From Poa pratensis (taxonomy: Eukaryota > Streptophyta > Magnoliopsida > Poales > Poaceae), in the NCBI GenBank assembly GCA_947311845.1, contig CAMZMU010000027.1:25450368-25514367 (forward strand): a DNA stretch of 64,000 nucleotides. Reading direction: 5' to 3'. Numbering within the stretch: the stretch's first letter is position 1; each line of letters begins with the position of its first letter. Positions 46,260 through 57,201 of this stretch are shown in pieces. Both the position numbers and the translations under genes were made by a program. A model generated the notes under the pieces. It did not search any database. It was not told where the DNA came from and was given only the letters and a program-made list of their open reading frames with translations.

Positions 46260-48767
46260 TCATAACTTATCTAAGTTAAGATTGTTCTTGAATGCTTGTA
46301 GTTGTCTCACTGATAGTGGTTTAGTAAAACCATCTGCAACTTGATCTCCTGTTAGAATGAACCGGATGTCTAATAACTTTTGTGACACTCTTTCTCTGAC
46401 AAAATGATAATCTACTTCAATATGCTTAGTTCTAGCATGGAACACTCGATTGGCTGAAAGATACGTTGCTCCCATATTGTCACACCATAGTTGTGCTGCT
46501 GGAGGATGCTGAATCTGTAATTCATTTAGCAATGTTTGAATCCACATTGCCTCTGCCGTGGCATTAGCCATGGCTTTGTACTCATCCTCGGTGCTTGACC
46601 TTGAGACTGTTGCTTGTTTTCTGACACTCCAAGAAATCAAATTAGAGCCAAGATAAACTGCAAAACCTCCTGTAAATCTTCTGTCATATAGACATCCAGC
46701 CCAGTCTGCATCGGAGAAAGCACTAACCAACATGGAAGAAGATTTGTTGAACTTTATTCCAACATTAGATGTATCTTGAAGATATCTGAGTATTCTTTTA
46801 ACAGTAGTCCAATGTAATGAAGTTGGAGAGTGCAGAAATTGACAAACTTTGTTGATAGCAAAAGAGATATCTGGTCTAGTGAGAGTAAGGTATTGTAATG
46901 CACCAACAACACTTCTATACCTTGTGGCATCTTCTGCCGAAAGAGGATCACCTCCATGTGCCGTGAGTTTTTCACTAGTTGATATGGGAGTATTCGTGGG
47001 TTTGCAACCTGTCATGCCCACTCTTTTAAATACATCATTGGTGTACCTTTCTTGTGTCACTAATATGCCATCTTTGGTTTTCTTGACTTCAAGACCGAGA
47101 AAGTAATGTAAGTCCCCCAAGTCCTTCAACGCAAACTCTTTCTTGAGATCTTGAAGGAGTGTTGTAGTTGCATCATGACATGAACTTGCAACAATTATAT
47201 CATCAACATAAACAAGTACAAAAACTGAAATATTGCCCTTGCAATAGTAGAATAGTGACATATCAGCTTTAGATGGTTTAAAACCAAGATCTTGAAGCTT
47301 CATACTGAGTCGTGAAAACCAAACTCTTGGGGCTTGTTTAAGCCCATACAATGCCTTATCAAGTTTGCAGATATAGTGAGACTTCCCTATTATTTCATAC
47401 CCTGGTGGTTGCCTCATGTGCACTTCCTCTTACAGAAAACCATGAAGGAACGCGCTCTTCACATCTAGTTGACGTAGGCTCCATCCTCTAGAGATTGCAA
47501 TGGACAAAACAAGACGAATAGTTGTGGCCTTGACTACAGGACTAAATGTGTCCTCGTAGTCAATTCCATATCTCTGTTTAAACCCTTTTGCTACCAATCT
47601 GGCTTTGTGTCTATCTATACTACCATCTGCCTTATGTTTAATTTTGTAAACCCATTTACAATCAATTATATTGTTACCAGCCTCTTGAGGTGGGACTAGG
47701 TGCCAAGTACCATTCTCCATAAGCGCTAGATACTCCTCATCCATGGCTTGTTTCCATTTCTTATTTTTTAGGGCATCCATTAAATCACTAGGTTCTCCGG
47801 AATCTGTGAGATTTGCATACCTTACTACCGTTCCAGCTGAGTATTTTTTTCCTTTGAATTTTACCTGTTGGTAGTCGTGTTGTTGCTCGAACTGGCGAAG
47901 CTGCAGTAGTTGTAACAGGGTTACTTGTCGCAGAAGATCCAACGACACCAGATCCGATGCGGAGCTGTTTTCCGCAGCCGATCCGGGCGAGGCCGTGTGG
48001 CCTTCAGTCGATGTAGACGTCGCCGCAGACGATCCACGAGGCGACAGATACGCGGTCCCGCCAGACCGCACACGTCCAGTTTGTCGTGGCGACATGGCCG
48101 CGCGTGGCTGGCTCTGCGCGGATCCCGAGAAAGCTTCCGCGTCAGACGTCGCTGTCTGACCATCGGTTCCCGTGCCGTGGCCATTGGTTCCCATGCATGT
48201 CCTGGAACCATGCAATACCGGCGTTTCTTCGCCGTTTTGACCAGAATTTGCACCATCTTCTTCCTGGTTTGCTGCTGCATGCTCAACAGTTTGGTTAGCA
48301 GGATTTACAGGATGATCAATGGCAATTGGATCAGTACTACTAGGTGATTCTCCCCCGTGATCAAATTGGCCTGGATTCAACAAGTGACTAGGAAGCAATA
48401 AAATTTCAGAACGGAGTCGTGCACCGGCATTGGAATGGAGTGAGGAGAAAGGAAATAAAGTTTCATCAAAAATCACATCTCGTGAGATATAGATCCGGCC
48501 CGTTGAAATATCTAAGCACTTTAACCCTTTGTGAATATTGCTATAGCCGAGGAAGGTACACTGTTTGGATCTGAACTCTAGTTTCTTGGCATTGAACGGT
48601 CGAAGATTGGGATAGCAGGCACATCCAAAAGTGCGCATAGACATGTAATCTGGTTTGATATTTTCAAGAGTTTCGAGTGGAGTAGAAAATTGCAAGAGTT
48701 TGGTGGGGAGACGATTTATGAGGTATACAGCCGCTATAAAAGCTTCATCCCAGTACTTAAGCGGCAT
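46260..48767 (-). pseudogene. Copia pol: integrase C-terminus, reverse transcriptase, RNase H
   Basis: From 48,767 the frame starts in the integrase C-terminal region ([34 protein letters not shown]). It passes a Gly/Ser-rich linker and enters reverse transcriptase ([45 protein letters not shown]). There a TAA stop at 47430-47432 interrupts it. The same frame continues with [17 protein letters not shown] and the catalytic YVDD, then RNase H ([30 protein letters not shown]) to the natural end at 46,260. The single stop is the only break in this part, and most likely arose from a CAA codon. Confidence 0.92.
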
Positions 48768-50021
48768 GGAAATGTGTGCAAGGAGTGCAAGACCAACTTC
48801 AATGATATGTCGATGTTTTCGCTCAGCTGACCCATTCTGCTGATGTGCATGTGGGCAAGATACATGGTGTGTGATACCAATAGTTTTAAAGAAGGAATTC
48901 AGACGTTCATATTCACCTCCCCAGTCCGATTGGACAGTGATGATTTTTCTCCCAAACCTTCGTTCAACAAGAGACTGAAATTCATGAAAGATATTGAATA
49001 CTTCAGAACGATGTCTGATCGGATAGATCCAAGTGTACTCCCTCCGTTTACTATTACTATGCGTTCTAGCTTTTTTCAGTTTTTCCTTTTTACTTTGCGT
49101 TCTGCACTTTTGGCAATTGATTGCCTAATTTGCCCTCGCTTTAGTCTCCTGTCGCATTCATTCTGCCGCGAATGGCTGCCTTCCTGGTGAGAGCATCGTG
49201 GGCTGGAATTAAATAGAGGAGGAGACGAGGTCACATGGGCCAATGCATGCATGGCTTTGATGGCAAACCGCTTCATTGTTTCTCTGGCCAACAAGCATGA
49301 CGAGGGGCACCGTAGTCCATCTCCTCTCTAATTCACTCCATCCTAAGCTTTTCTTGGTACGTGTGTTTTCGCTAGAACGCAAAGTAATAAAAAACGGAGG
49401 GAGTACTTGCTAAAATCATCTATAAAACTCACATAATAATTTTTGCGACCAAAGGAATCTGAGGCCGGACCCCATACATCTGAAAAAATCAACTCTAGAG
49501 GTTGTTGTGACACACTAGTAGATCTAGAGTATGCCAACTGATGACTCTTTGCTTTTTGACAAGCATCACAAATTGACTCATTATTTCTCTCACTAGAACA
49601 TGGGAGTTTATTTTTGCTAACAACTTGATGAACAATGGAAGATGCCGGATGTCCTAAACGGTTATGCCACCTATCATGGGATGGCTTGAAGGCAGCATAA
49701 ACTTGCTTAAACGAAGACGAGAAGGTAGAGGATAGAGACCACCCCTACACAGACCATCAAGCAGAATTCTCCTCGTGACCTGATCCTTGATACAGAAAAA
49801 ATCAGGATGAATTTCAACAAAAGCATCATTATCACTTGCTAATCTATGAGCAGAAATTAGACTTTTACTTGCTTCGGGTATATGAAGTATATTTTTGAGA
49901 TGAATATTTTGATCACGGGTTCGAATAGTAGTATGGCCAATACGATTAATGTCCATACCTGGACCACTTGCGGTGTGTACTTGGTAGTTGCCGTAGTACT
50001 TGTCATGGACGTGAAGCTTCT
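48768..50021 (-). pseudogene. Copia pre-integrase and integrase catalytic region, MITE-interrupted
   Basis: The pre-integrase part shows LKNILHIPEASKSLIS. After a frameshift near 49,720 it continues as KPSHDRWHNRLGHP, part of the zinc-binding HHCC domain, with its CDAC cysteines. The catalytic core begins with FSDVWGPA (first Asp) and FIDDFSKY. There the Stowaway MITE intervenes. It resumes with TWIYPI, then QSDWGGEY (second Asp) and [14 protein letters not shown] (catalytic Glu). The frame reads through on both sides of the MITE if the insert and one TA are ignored. Confidence 0.88.
49038..49403. mobile_element. Stowaway MITE (366 bp) nested in the copia integrase
   Basis: CTCCCTCCGTTTACTATTAC at the left and its inverted counterpart GTAATAAAAAACGGAGGGAG at the right extend through GCGTTCTAGC. 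The TA TSD is at 49036-49037 and 49404-49405. It is longer than a typical Stowaway and has a GC-richer interior. It inserted after the retrotransposon, so it is younger than it. Confidence 0.95.
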
Positions 50022-51036
50022 CTAGCCCCCCGGTGATGTGGTCGGTGGCGCCAGTGTCGATGTGCCACGGGTTGCTGTACGCACCGTGGTTGTTGGCGTA
50101 GTTGGAAGCGTTGGCCCTCCTCTCCTTGGGGATGAGTCATCATAACGGTGCCAGCAGTCCTTGACTACGTGGCCCGTGATGTTGCATAGCTGGCAGCGGG
50201 GACGTTGCTCGCCGTAGTTGCCGTGGCCACGGTTGTTGTTGAAGTTGCCGCGGCCGCCTCCTCCATTGTTGCCCCCTCCAGGGGCATTGCGGCCACCATT
50301 GTAGCCGTGGTCATAGCCTCCACGATCACCACGTCCACGTCCTCCGAAGCGTCCACGACCGCTGCCTCGCATTGCAGCGTTGGCCGAGGACTGAGATGGT
50401 GTCTGACGAAGGACCTGACGATGTTCAAAGAACATAAGCTACGAATATAGATCGCTTACAGTGATGGGTTCAACCCTAGCCCCGATTGCAGCAACGAGGC
50501 CATCGTAGTGGTAGTCGAGGCCGGCGAGGGTGTATGCCACCATATCTTCAGCGTCAAGTGGCTTGCCAGCGGCGATCATGTCGTTCTCCAGGGTCTTCAG
50601 GGCGGCGATGTACTCCACCATGGTCTTGTTGCCTTTCTCGGTGTTGGCGAGTGCGATGCGCGTGTTGACGGTGTTGGCGCGGGACTTGGCCGCGTACATG
50701 TCTTGGAGGATGCTCCAGGCTTCTTCCGACGTCTTGGCCGTGGCGACGTGCGCCATGACCTCCCTGTCAGAGGAAGCTCAGGACCTGCTGATCCTGAGCC
50801 ACCCAGGGACCGTACCACGGGTTGATCACCTCGACGTCCTTGTCATCCTTCTTGACGACAATCTTCCGAGAGGGCGCAGCGATGGTGCCGTCGATGAAGC
50901 CCTCGAGCTGCGCACCCCTGATGGCGGGCATGACCTGTGCCTGCCACAACACGAAGTTTCCCTTAGCCAGCTTCTCGGTGATTTTCACACCAGCAAACGG
51001 AGAGCCGACGATCGACGAGGATGAGGAAGCCATCAT
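50022..51036 (-). pseudogene. Copia gag and protease, frameshifted
   Basis: Gag begins at 51,036 (MMASSSSS, VKITEKLAKGNFVLWQAQV, AIRGAQLEG). A small deletion near 50,757-50,767 shifts the frame just after QQVLSFL, and it resumes with VMAHVATAKTSEEAW and the UBN2-like region (YIAALKTLENDMIA, YTLAGLDYHYDGLV). A Gly/Arg/Asn-rich segment leads to the CCHC zinc knuckle CQLCNITGHVVKDC. A second frameshift near 50,120 precedes the protease active site WHIDTGATDHITG, whose DTGA codons lie at 50047-50058. Confidence 0.9.
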
Positions 51037-51079
51037 CGTAGAGGGGAAGATCTAATCTAGATGTGTTTTTGGAAGAGAT

Positions 51080-51091
51080 GCTCTGGTACCA
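51080..51091 (-). other. Primer-binding site (initiator tRNA-Met type)
   Basis: The minus strand reads TGGTACCAGAGC immediately inside the 5' LTR. This resembles the TGGTATCAGAGC used by most plant copia elements, with one base different. Confidence 0.88.
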
Positions 51092-51297
51092 TGTGATTTG
51101 GTGTAAGGCGTGTGTTACCCGATTAGGGGCCGCCCTTCGTGTTATATAGGCCGGTTAACCAAAACCACCGGAAGGGATATACATCAGAGTTGTTACAACC
51201 CTATGATCTCAACTACTAACCGATACCTTATAACTTGGTTCGGTTGTACAACGTGATACACAAGTTTACATGAATATCTAAACCTATTCTCTTAACG
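51092..51297 (-). repeat. 5' LTR of the copia element (206 bp)
   Basis: Counterpart of 46,043-46,248. The minus-strand TATATAAC box near 51,145 is the likely promoter. Four substitutions separate the LTRs, two of them in the last six bases at the outer edge. Confidence 0.95.
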
Positions 51298-52199
51298 GTA
51301 GGAAGTATATCAGCGATATCGGGGGCATTTAGTGTTCGTCCCATCGATACATTCGCCGTGATTTGTTCCCTATCGGCGCTGGGCTTCGTAATCTCCGGCG
51401 AGTAATTAGTCCCGATATGTGGCCAATTCTCCCCGTTCTGGTAGATCTGTAGCCAAATGGAGCATGTGTGGGCACGACCATGCGCCTCCGCAAGGCAGTG
51501 CTGGCCTCGGCGATGCGCCACCTCCTCCTACGTCGGGGACTGAGCTACCAGCTTTGGAGCTACTTGTCTCCTCTTCTTGTTCATTCGTGACCTCCGACGC
51601 CGCTGCGGCAACTAGGGCGGCGGCGGTCTTGTTTGTTTCTAGTTTCCCTATGTTGCCTTGTGAATTTCCTGTTTTCTTCGAACTTGATCTTGTATGATGA
51701 ACTATGTTTGCTAATCGTTATTGTGGGGCATTTAGTTTTTCGAATTTATCGGTATCAATTTCATGTTTCCGTTCCGCCTGATGGATTTTCAAACCGAAAA
51801 ACTGATTCTGGGAGAACCGAAACTTGTTTTTTCCGGGTTAGATTTATCCAGGATGTGGTAGGGATGATGTAAAGCCACTTATTACAGCCGCCCGCAGCCG
51901 CCGTCTTGCCAACGGGACCATCGGGCAGATTGGAATGGGTCTACCGGGCCCGACTGCCTGCCTCCTCGAGTTGCTGCTAGCCGGTGTACGTGTCCCGCTG
52001 GTAGTGCGTGCTAGTCTGCTCCTTTGGTTGCAAGCAAAGATCAGCTCGATCGAAGGAGGGCAGGGTGGTTAATTAGTTACCATCTCGCCGGCAATCATTG
52101 GGCCCCAAAAAGCCCAGTAGCAAAAATTAGATCGGAGATCGAGAGCGAGAGGGCGAAAGAGAGGCGAACGCGTGCCCGATCGGCCGGCCGCCGGAGTGA
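51298..52199. other. Intergenic DNA between copia and hAT elements
   Basis: No gene was found. The T-rich segment after a GCC-rich patch (51,590-51,720) could be another retroposon tail, but no TSD is visible. Confidence 0.35.
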
Positions 52200-52207
52200 G
52201 CCTCAAG

Positions 52208-52710
52208 TAAGGCCGGCAATGGGTCGGGTATTGGGCGGGTCGACCTATTCTAGACCCATGCCCATATAACAAATGGGCGAGGGTCTCTGCCCATGACCCT
52301 GCCCATGGGTCAGATCTCAGACCCATGCCCGTACCCATCGGGTCACCAGACCCAATGGGCGACCCATCGGGTCTGTAGGCAGCACAGCAATATATAATAT
52401 TATAGCATTTCAAACAGCAAAATAAGCACAAACAACAAATAGTGATGTACTGATGTACTGATTGCTCACACAAACAGCAAATCAAGTTCTCAGGAAACAA
52501 CAAATAGCATGGGCTGTGGTCATGTTTTACTATGAGACCCCACATGTCAGCTAATCGGGTTGCCCATCGGGTCGCCCATGGGTACACATGTCTGCCCATA
52601 CCCTACCCACGACTAATCGGGTCGCCCACGGGCGAGACCCATGGGCGAACATAGCGACCCATACCCTGCCCATTAGGGTCGGGTGCCCATGGGCGGAATT
52701 GCCGGCTTGA
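52208..52710. mobile_element. Non-autonomous hAT element, 503 bp
   Basis: The ends TAAGGCCGGCAAT and ATTGCCGGCTTGA are inverted repeats. The octamer GCCTCAAG flanks both sides (52200-52207 and 52711-52718), an exact 8-bp TSD. Both subterminal regions are dense with ATGGGC / GCCCAT / CGGGTC motifs around an AT-rich centre. No coding capacity. Confidence 0.92.
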
Positions 52711-52718
52711 GCCTCAAG

Positions 52719-53326
52719 CAAGCCAATGCATCATCGAGAACAGGGGAGCTAAGGTAGGAACGACTTTCAGCAGTCGTTTGATAGTTATAAAAATGGGATG
52801 GCCCTGATATTTTGCGGATGGTAGTTTTCTCGGGGTTGATGTCAGCTTAGCGTGATTCGTTAATTAGTACCCGCTACTAAGCTTGTGTGATTAGTTTAAC
52901 GGGTAGACGTATATTATACTACTACAATATGGTACGTAGTAGTAGATGGTTTAAACTTTGGGAGTCGATCTGACCTCTCCGTGGTTCGTGCTTCGATCGC
53001 ACCGGCGAAACCGTTGCTGTTTATTTTAGGCCGTGATTCCGTCTCTCTTTGCTGAAAACTTGGCTTCGGTCTCCATGCTTTGGTTGGTCCAAGCCTGTTT
53101 TCTTTCCACCTTGCCGGCAAATCATCACCTAGCTTGGCCGTAATCTGTTGCGACCCTGATGGTTACATTCAGAAATTCAGTGGACTTTCCTGTGCTAGCT
53201 CTCCCGGAGCTCGTACGTTACCTGATCATCAATTAGCCGAGGGAGGCTCGATCGAATCCGGCCGGATGTTACTTGCAACGGCACGTACGACGAAGAATCG
53301 TGCAAATCATCCATCACCATCGCCCT

Positions 53327-53328
<2 letters not shown>
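52719..53328. other. Intergenic DNA
   Basis: Nothing recognised. Confidence 0.4.

Positions 53329-53385
<57 letters not shown>
53329..53385. repeat. (TA)n microsatellite, about 28 repeats
   Basis: An uninterrupted TA run of 56-57 bp. Open frames reading Tyr-Ile repeats through it are not genes. Likely polymorphic in length. Confidence 0.98.
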
Positions 53386-53387
<2 letters not shown>

Positions 53388-53981
53388 GGAGTTTCGTCAA
53401 GTGTTGGTGGTACCTGGCACTGCCACAATGCAACAGGGCAGGCACGCAGACGCATCGCAGCCGGGCATCCGACCATTATAAAAAGGTTCCCGTTCAATTA
53501 CGCCCTAGATGTAGGGAAATTAGGGCTTACCTACCAGTAGAGTGCATTAAGACATAGTGTACTTGTGTAGCGTACAGCCACCTTTGGCTTTTCAAAAAAA
53601 AGTACTACTACACTACACTCCCTAGCTAGCAAACAATTATACAGGAGAGATCGATCGAGCTTGTTGAAGCTGTCAGTAAATATCGAGGCTACGATTGCAG
53701 CTTCAATTAGGTAGCTCTGCGAAAGAGCAGAAGTCAAGTTACGTCAAGCATGAAAGAAAAAGGCGAGCTGCATGCACCTTGATCTTACACGCGTGTACGT
53801 GCTGGCATGGTAAAAAGTTGGTACTGTAGTATTTATGGAGTACGTACAACTCCGCGGTACACATACAGTGATACAGGCACCACGAAGATGTACTCTACGA
53901 GGAGGGGACCGGATAGGCTAGCTAGGCCATGCCATGTTGGCAGCCGGTCAACATACAGTAGATTCCCTCAGCCTCACCACT

Positions 53982-54602
53982 TTTTTTTTTTTTGTTATGT
54001 ACATACTTGTATTCAAACGAAAACGAGTACAGCATACAGACAAGCATACACACGAGGAAGAAACAGAGAAAACAGAGGACAGCACAGCTCGCACTCTCCT
54101 TCTTCAACCTCTTGATCGCCCACCAGCCGAACCCTGCGACGCCGGAGACGACGAAGGACACCGCCGAGAAGATCGACCACCCGTGGAGCAGAAGAACTCC
54201 TAGCCCTGGGGCGTTGTTGAGCCGCAATAATCGCCGTCTCCGAGGAGCTGGACTTGGAGGCGATGAACGAACATCGGCCGGGGGAGGCCCCCGAGCTCAA
54301 ACTGCACCAGATCCGGGGGCAGCGCCCCAGATCCTCCACCTTCTTGCCACATACCTGCAGAGCCGCCATCTTGAATCCTCCCTTCCCGCCGCCAGCTCCG
54401 CCGTCACCGCAGATCTGACGGGAGATGATGGGCTCGAGCACCACGCCGGGCCTCGAGCCACCACAAGTCGAGCGCGACGACGGGTGGCCCCGAAGAACAC
54501 TTCCGCCGGAGAAGACCGCGTCGACACCAAAACCTCCACCGCCCGCACCCCTACCTCCAAGGCGCCGCCGACGGGGACTCCACCCCAACCTACCGACCAG
54601 TG
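53982..54602 (-). mobile_element. Poly(A)-tailed GC-rich retroposon, probable
   Basis: A T-run at 53982-53993, read as poly(A) on the minus strand, is followed by an AT-rich tail and then about 500 bp of GC-rich sequence. This is the same architecture as the 32,894 element. A minus-strand frame has a hydrophobic stretch (FSAVSFVVSGVAGFGWWAI), but I recognise no protein. No TSD was found, so boundaries are approximate. Confidence 0.45.
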
Positions 54603-55199
54603 AAGAATCGTGCGCATGGCTCTCCTCTCATGCATTGCATGGCATGGGGCGGTACGTACACTACTACTACACTAGAGAGGCTACAGAGCTGTGTAGCCTG
54701 TAGGGTAGTCCTTTCGGGTGTGAAATTAACCCAGCAATCTGAAAAGTGGCCTTGGATCGTAGCTCGAATTCGAGATTGCTAGCCAAATTGATTTGACTCC
54801 ACCGACCAGGCATGCGCGGCCCCGTCCCGTCACTGTGGCATCCTCACGTTTGTCTTCCAAATGTGGAGCACCCCACACCCTGCTGCTAGGATTTTATCAC
54901 CGTCAGATGAAAAAACATTTTTGCTACAGCCTTTGAGAAATGATGCAATCATATGTATGCTTTGTTGCGAAAGAGAAGAAATATGAGAGGGGAGATTTCG
55001 CTGTATCCTTGAGAAAACGAGCGTTGCTGTGCTGCTGCTGCATGAAAAAAGGAGTTGTCGATACTATTGCGAATACGGTCATACAGTAGCGCTCCAGCAA
55101 ACAAGTTGCAGCGTGCGATCGACTTCACCTAGTTGTAGTAGCGAATACTCCATCTCCGTCGATCCTTTTTTAAATAAGTGCTCCATCTTCGTAAGTGTC
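54603..55199. other. Intergenic DNA
   Basis: No gene. CTCCATCTCCGTCGATCC near 55,148 looks like one end of a Stowaway-like element without its partner. Confidence 0.35.
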
Positions 55200-57201
55200 C
55201 TAAATAATGTGCACCAGTGTTGCCGCCTTCTCGTATTTGCATCCGGCAGCAAGTCGGCAACGGCGCTCGGCGAGGTGGGGCGGAGGAGCTGGTTGGGTTG
55301 CTTGGCAAGGAAGTCGCGTCGTGGAGCGGAACATGGTAGCAGCAGCGCTTGTCGCGGCGGCGAGGTTCTTGGGCCGCAGCGCGGGCCTTCCCGGGCAGGA
55401 GGAGTTGCGGGTGGTGCGGCGGCGGTGCCCTCGGCGCTGGTGCTCCTGGACAGTGGAGGCGCATCACGGGCGGCTCGGCTGTGGGCGGCGCGGGCCCGAT
55501 CTGGGTCTGACCGGGCCGTGATCTGGGCTTTAGGGCGGCGGTAGGTGTCAGGAGTTGACAACTTCAGTTTGGCAGGTACTATTCGCGTGGGTGGAGGAAG
55601 AAAGGTGGGGGACTGCGGGAAGAAGGTGTGCCCTCATTCGTGTGTGTCGTCGACGGTCCACGATACTTCGGCCATGATGATGAAGGTTGCTGCGGCGGCG
55701 GCGGTGCAATCAACAAGCGTGGGCAGGGAAGGAGGTGCTCAGCAATCCGGACGAAAGTCCTGCCTGGCTTCGGTTGGTGCCGGCTCAGGCTGGGCATTCG
55801 GGTTACCCGAAAATATCGGGTCGGGTAATTCGGGTTTTACCAATTTCGGGTTTCCAGAAATGACACCCGAAAACTACCCGACAATTCGGGTACCCGTAAA
55901 TTCGGGTTCGGGTATTCCCGATTCGCCCGAAATAAATCACAATGAAAGCGAAAATAGACATGGAACTACAGAACGCCGGGCCAAATTCGCGTCATCTCGC
56001 CTCGTCGGAGAAGATGGCGAGCTCCTCGCGTGGCACAGCGACCAGGGTTGGACAGCATTGCGTCGGGGCTTGCAGATCGGGCGACCTCGCCTCGCGGAGC
56101 TGCAGCCGGTGTCGGCGAGCGGTGGCTGGTAGCACATGCTAGGCGGCAAGGCGGTGATGCACTAAGGCCTGCAGGTAGCCACGCATCCGAGGGTTGCAGG
56201 CACTTGTGAGTCGTTACGGCAGGCATCTTGGAGGAGCGGGAGGACCATGGAGTAATGGAGGAGCGGGACTGCGGGAGGAGAGAACCGTGTGTGTGTGGCG
56301 GCGGCGGCGGCTTGTGAGTCATTCTGGACACACGAAAAAGAAGTAGAGCAAAGCACGTATACTTGGGCTATTGGGCCTGGATGTGGGAGTTTTCTCTATT
56401 GGGTTGTTCGCTTGGCTACTCAATATATTGGGCTATATGTTAATTTCGGGCTACTCGGGTAATTCGGGTACCGTGACTAGGAACCCGAGATTACCAAATA
56501 AAATTCGGGTTTTTAAAACTGCTACCCGATGTAGTGTTCGGGTTTGTCGGGTTCGGGTTATACGGGTTCGGGCTCGGATTTTTCAGGTTCGGGATTCGGG
56601 TTTTATGCCCACCGTGAGTGCCGGCGACAACGGTGCCTACGGGCGTCGTTCCCCTTCTTGGAGGTGTCGCCGAGGCGAGCTGACACATCCCTGCCCTGGT
56701 GTGGTAGAGGTCTCTGAGCGAAATCCTAGGTTCGGAGTTGGACTGGCGCGGAGGCGACGCCCTTGGCGTCGTTCCTCTGATGAGAGCATCGCGTTTTGGA
56801 GACACGGCTTGGAGGTCCTATGTTGTTCTCCTCCGGTGCTCGTCGCTATCCAAGGTTGAGATGCAAGAGCGCTATGCACACCATCGCCGGCGTGTTCAAG
56901 ATGACGCCTTTCTCGTGGCGGTCCAAGTCCCGCTATCCTCCTTCCCTAGGGTGGTGCGTCGACAAGGGGAGTCAAGATGTTGACGTTTTTCCTTGAAGGC
57001 GGTGGCATCGGTTGAGACACGGCTTTGCTCTCGGTTTAGGATAGGCTTTTACTTGTGTTTTGGTTGTTGTGTGTGTGGGGTTGTCCTCGGAGTGGTGTTC
57101 TTGACAGTGTTGTGCGCAACGGACGACTGTCAGTTTATTGTATTCAAACCTCTGGCTTCTATAAAATTAAGGTACGCAATTGCGTTCTCTCGGAAAAAAA
57201 A
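55200..57201 (+). mobile_element. GC-rich LINE-tailed retroposon split by a hAT element
   Basis: On the plus strand a GC-rich body (55.2-55.78 kb and 56.63-56.97 kb) runs into a T/G-rich tail. The tail contains TTGTATTCAAACCTCTGGC and TAAAATTAAGGTACGC and ends CTCTCGGAAAAAAAA at 57,201. That is the style of plant LINE 3' ends. The hAT element at 55,785 interrupts it. No domain was found in its frames. The left boundary is approximate and no TSD was found. Confidence 0.55.
55785..56617. mobile_element. Non-autonomous hAT element nested in the retroposon
   Basis: The ends TCAGGCTGGGCATTCGGG and TTTTATGCCCACCGTGA are inverted repeats. GTGCCGGC flanks both sides (55777-55784 and 56618-56625) as an exact 8-bp TSD. 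Subterminal TTCGGGT / ACCCGA motifs are abundant. It is the same end type as 6587-7464. No transposase. Confidence 0.92.

Larger units (their letters stand above)
46043..51297 (-). mobile_element. Ty1-copia LTR retrotransposon, complete structure but defective
   Basis: The element is 5,255 bp with 206-bp LTRs that differ at four positions. On the minus strand the order is LTR, tRNA-Met-type primer site, gag, protease, integrase, reverse transcriptase, RNase H, polypurine tract, LTR. Integrase before reverse transcriptase defines Ty1-copia. It is inactivated by frameshifts in gag and around protease and pre-integrase, by one in-frame stop in reverse transcriptase, and by a Stowaway MITE in integrase. 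The flanking pentamers (AAGTG and GTAGG) do not match, and the outer end of the 5' LTR reads CG where the other LTR has CA. The right edge has therefore mutated or rearranged. Confidence 0.95.

Noticed and set aside
47921..48347. 140-codon plus-strand frame opposite the copia pol gene
   Set aside because: It is an antisense shadow of the Ser/Gly-rich linker in pol.
53080..53557. Frames encoding long Tyr-Ile repeats
   Set aside because: They are produced by the (TA)n microsatellite.
53289..54613. Short shared GAAGAATCGTGC at about 53,291 and 54,602 as a TSD for the 54-kb retroposon
   Set aside because: The interval would include unrelated DNA and the TA repeat, and the match is short enough to be chance.
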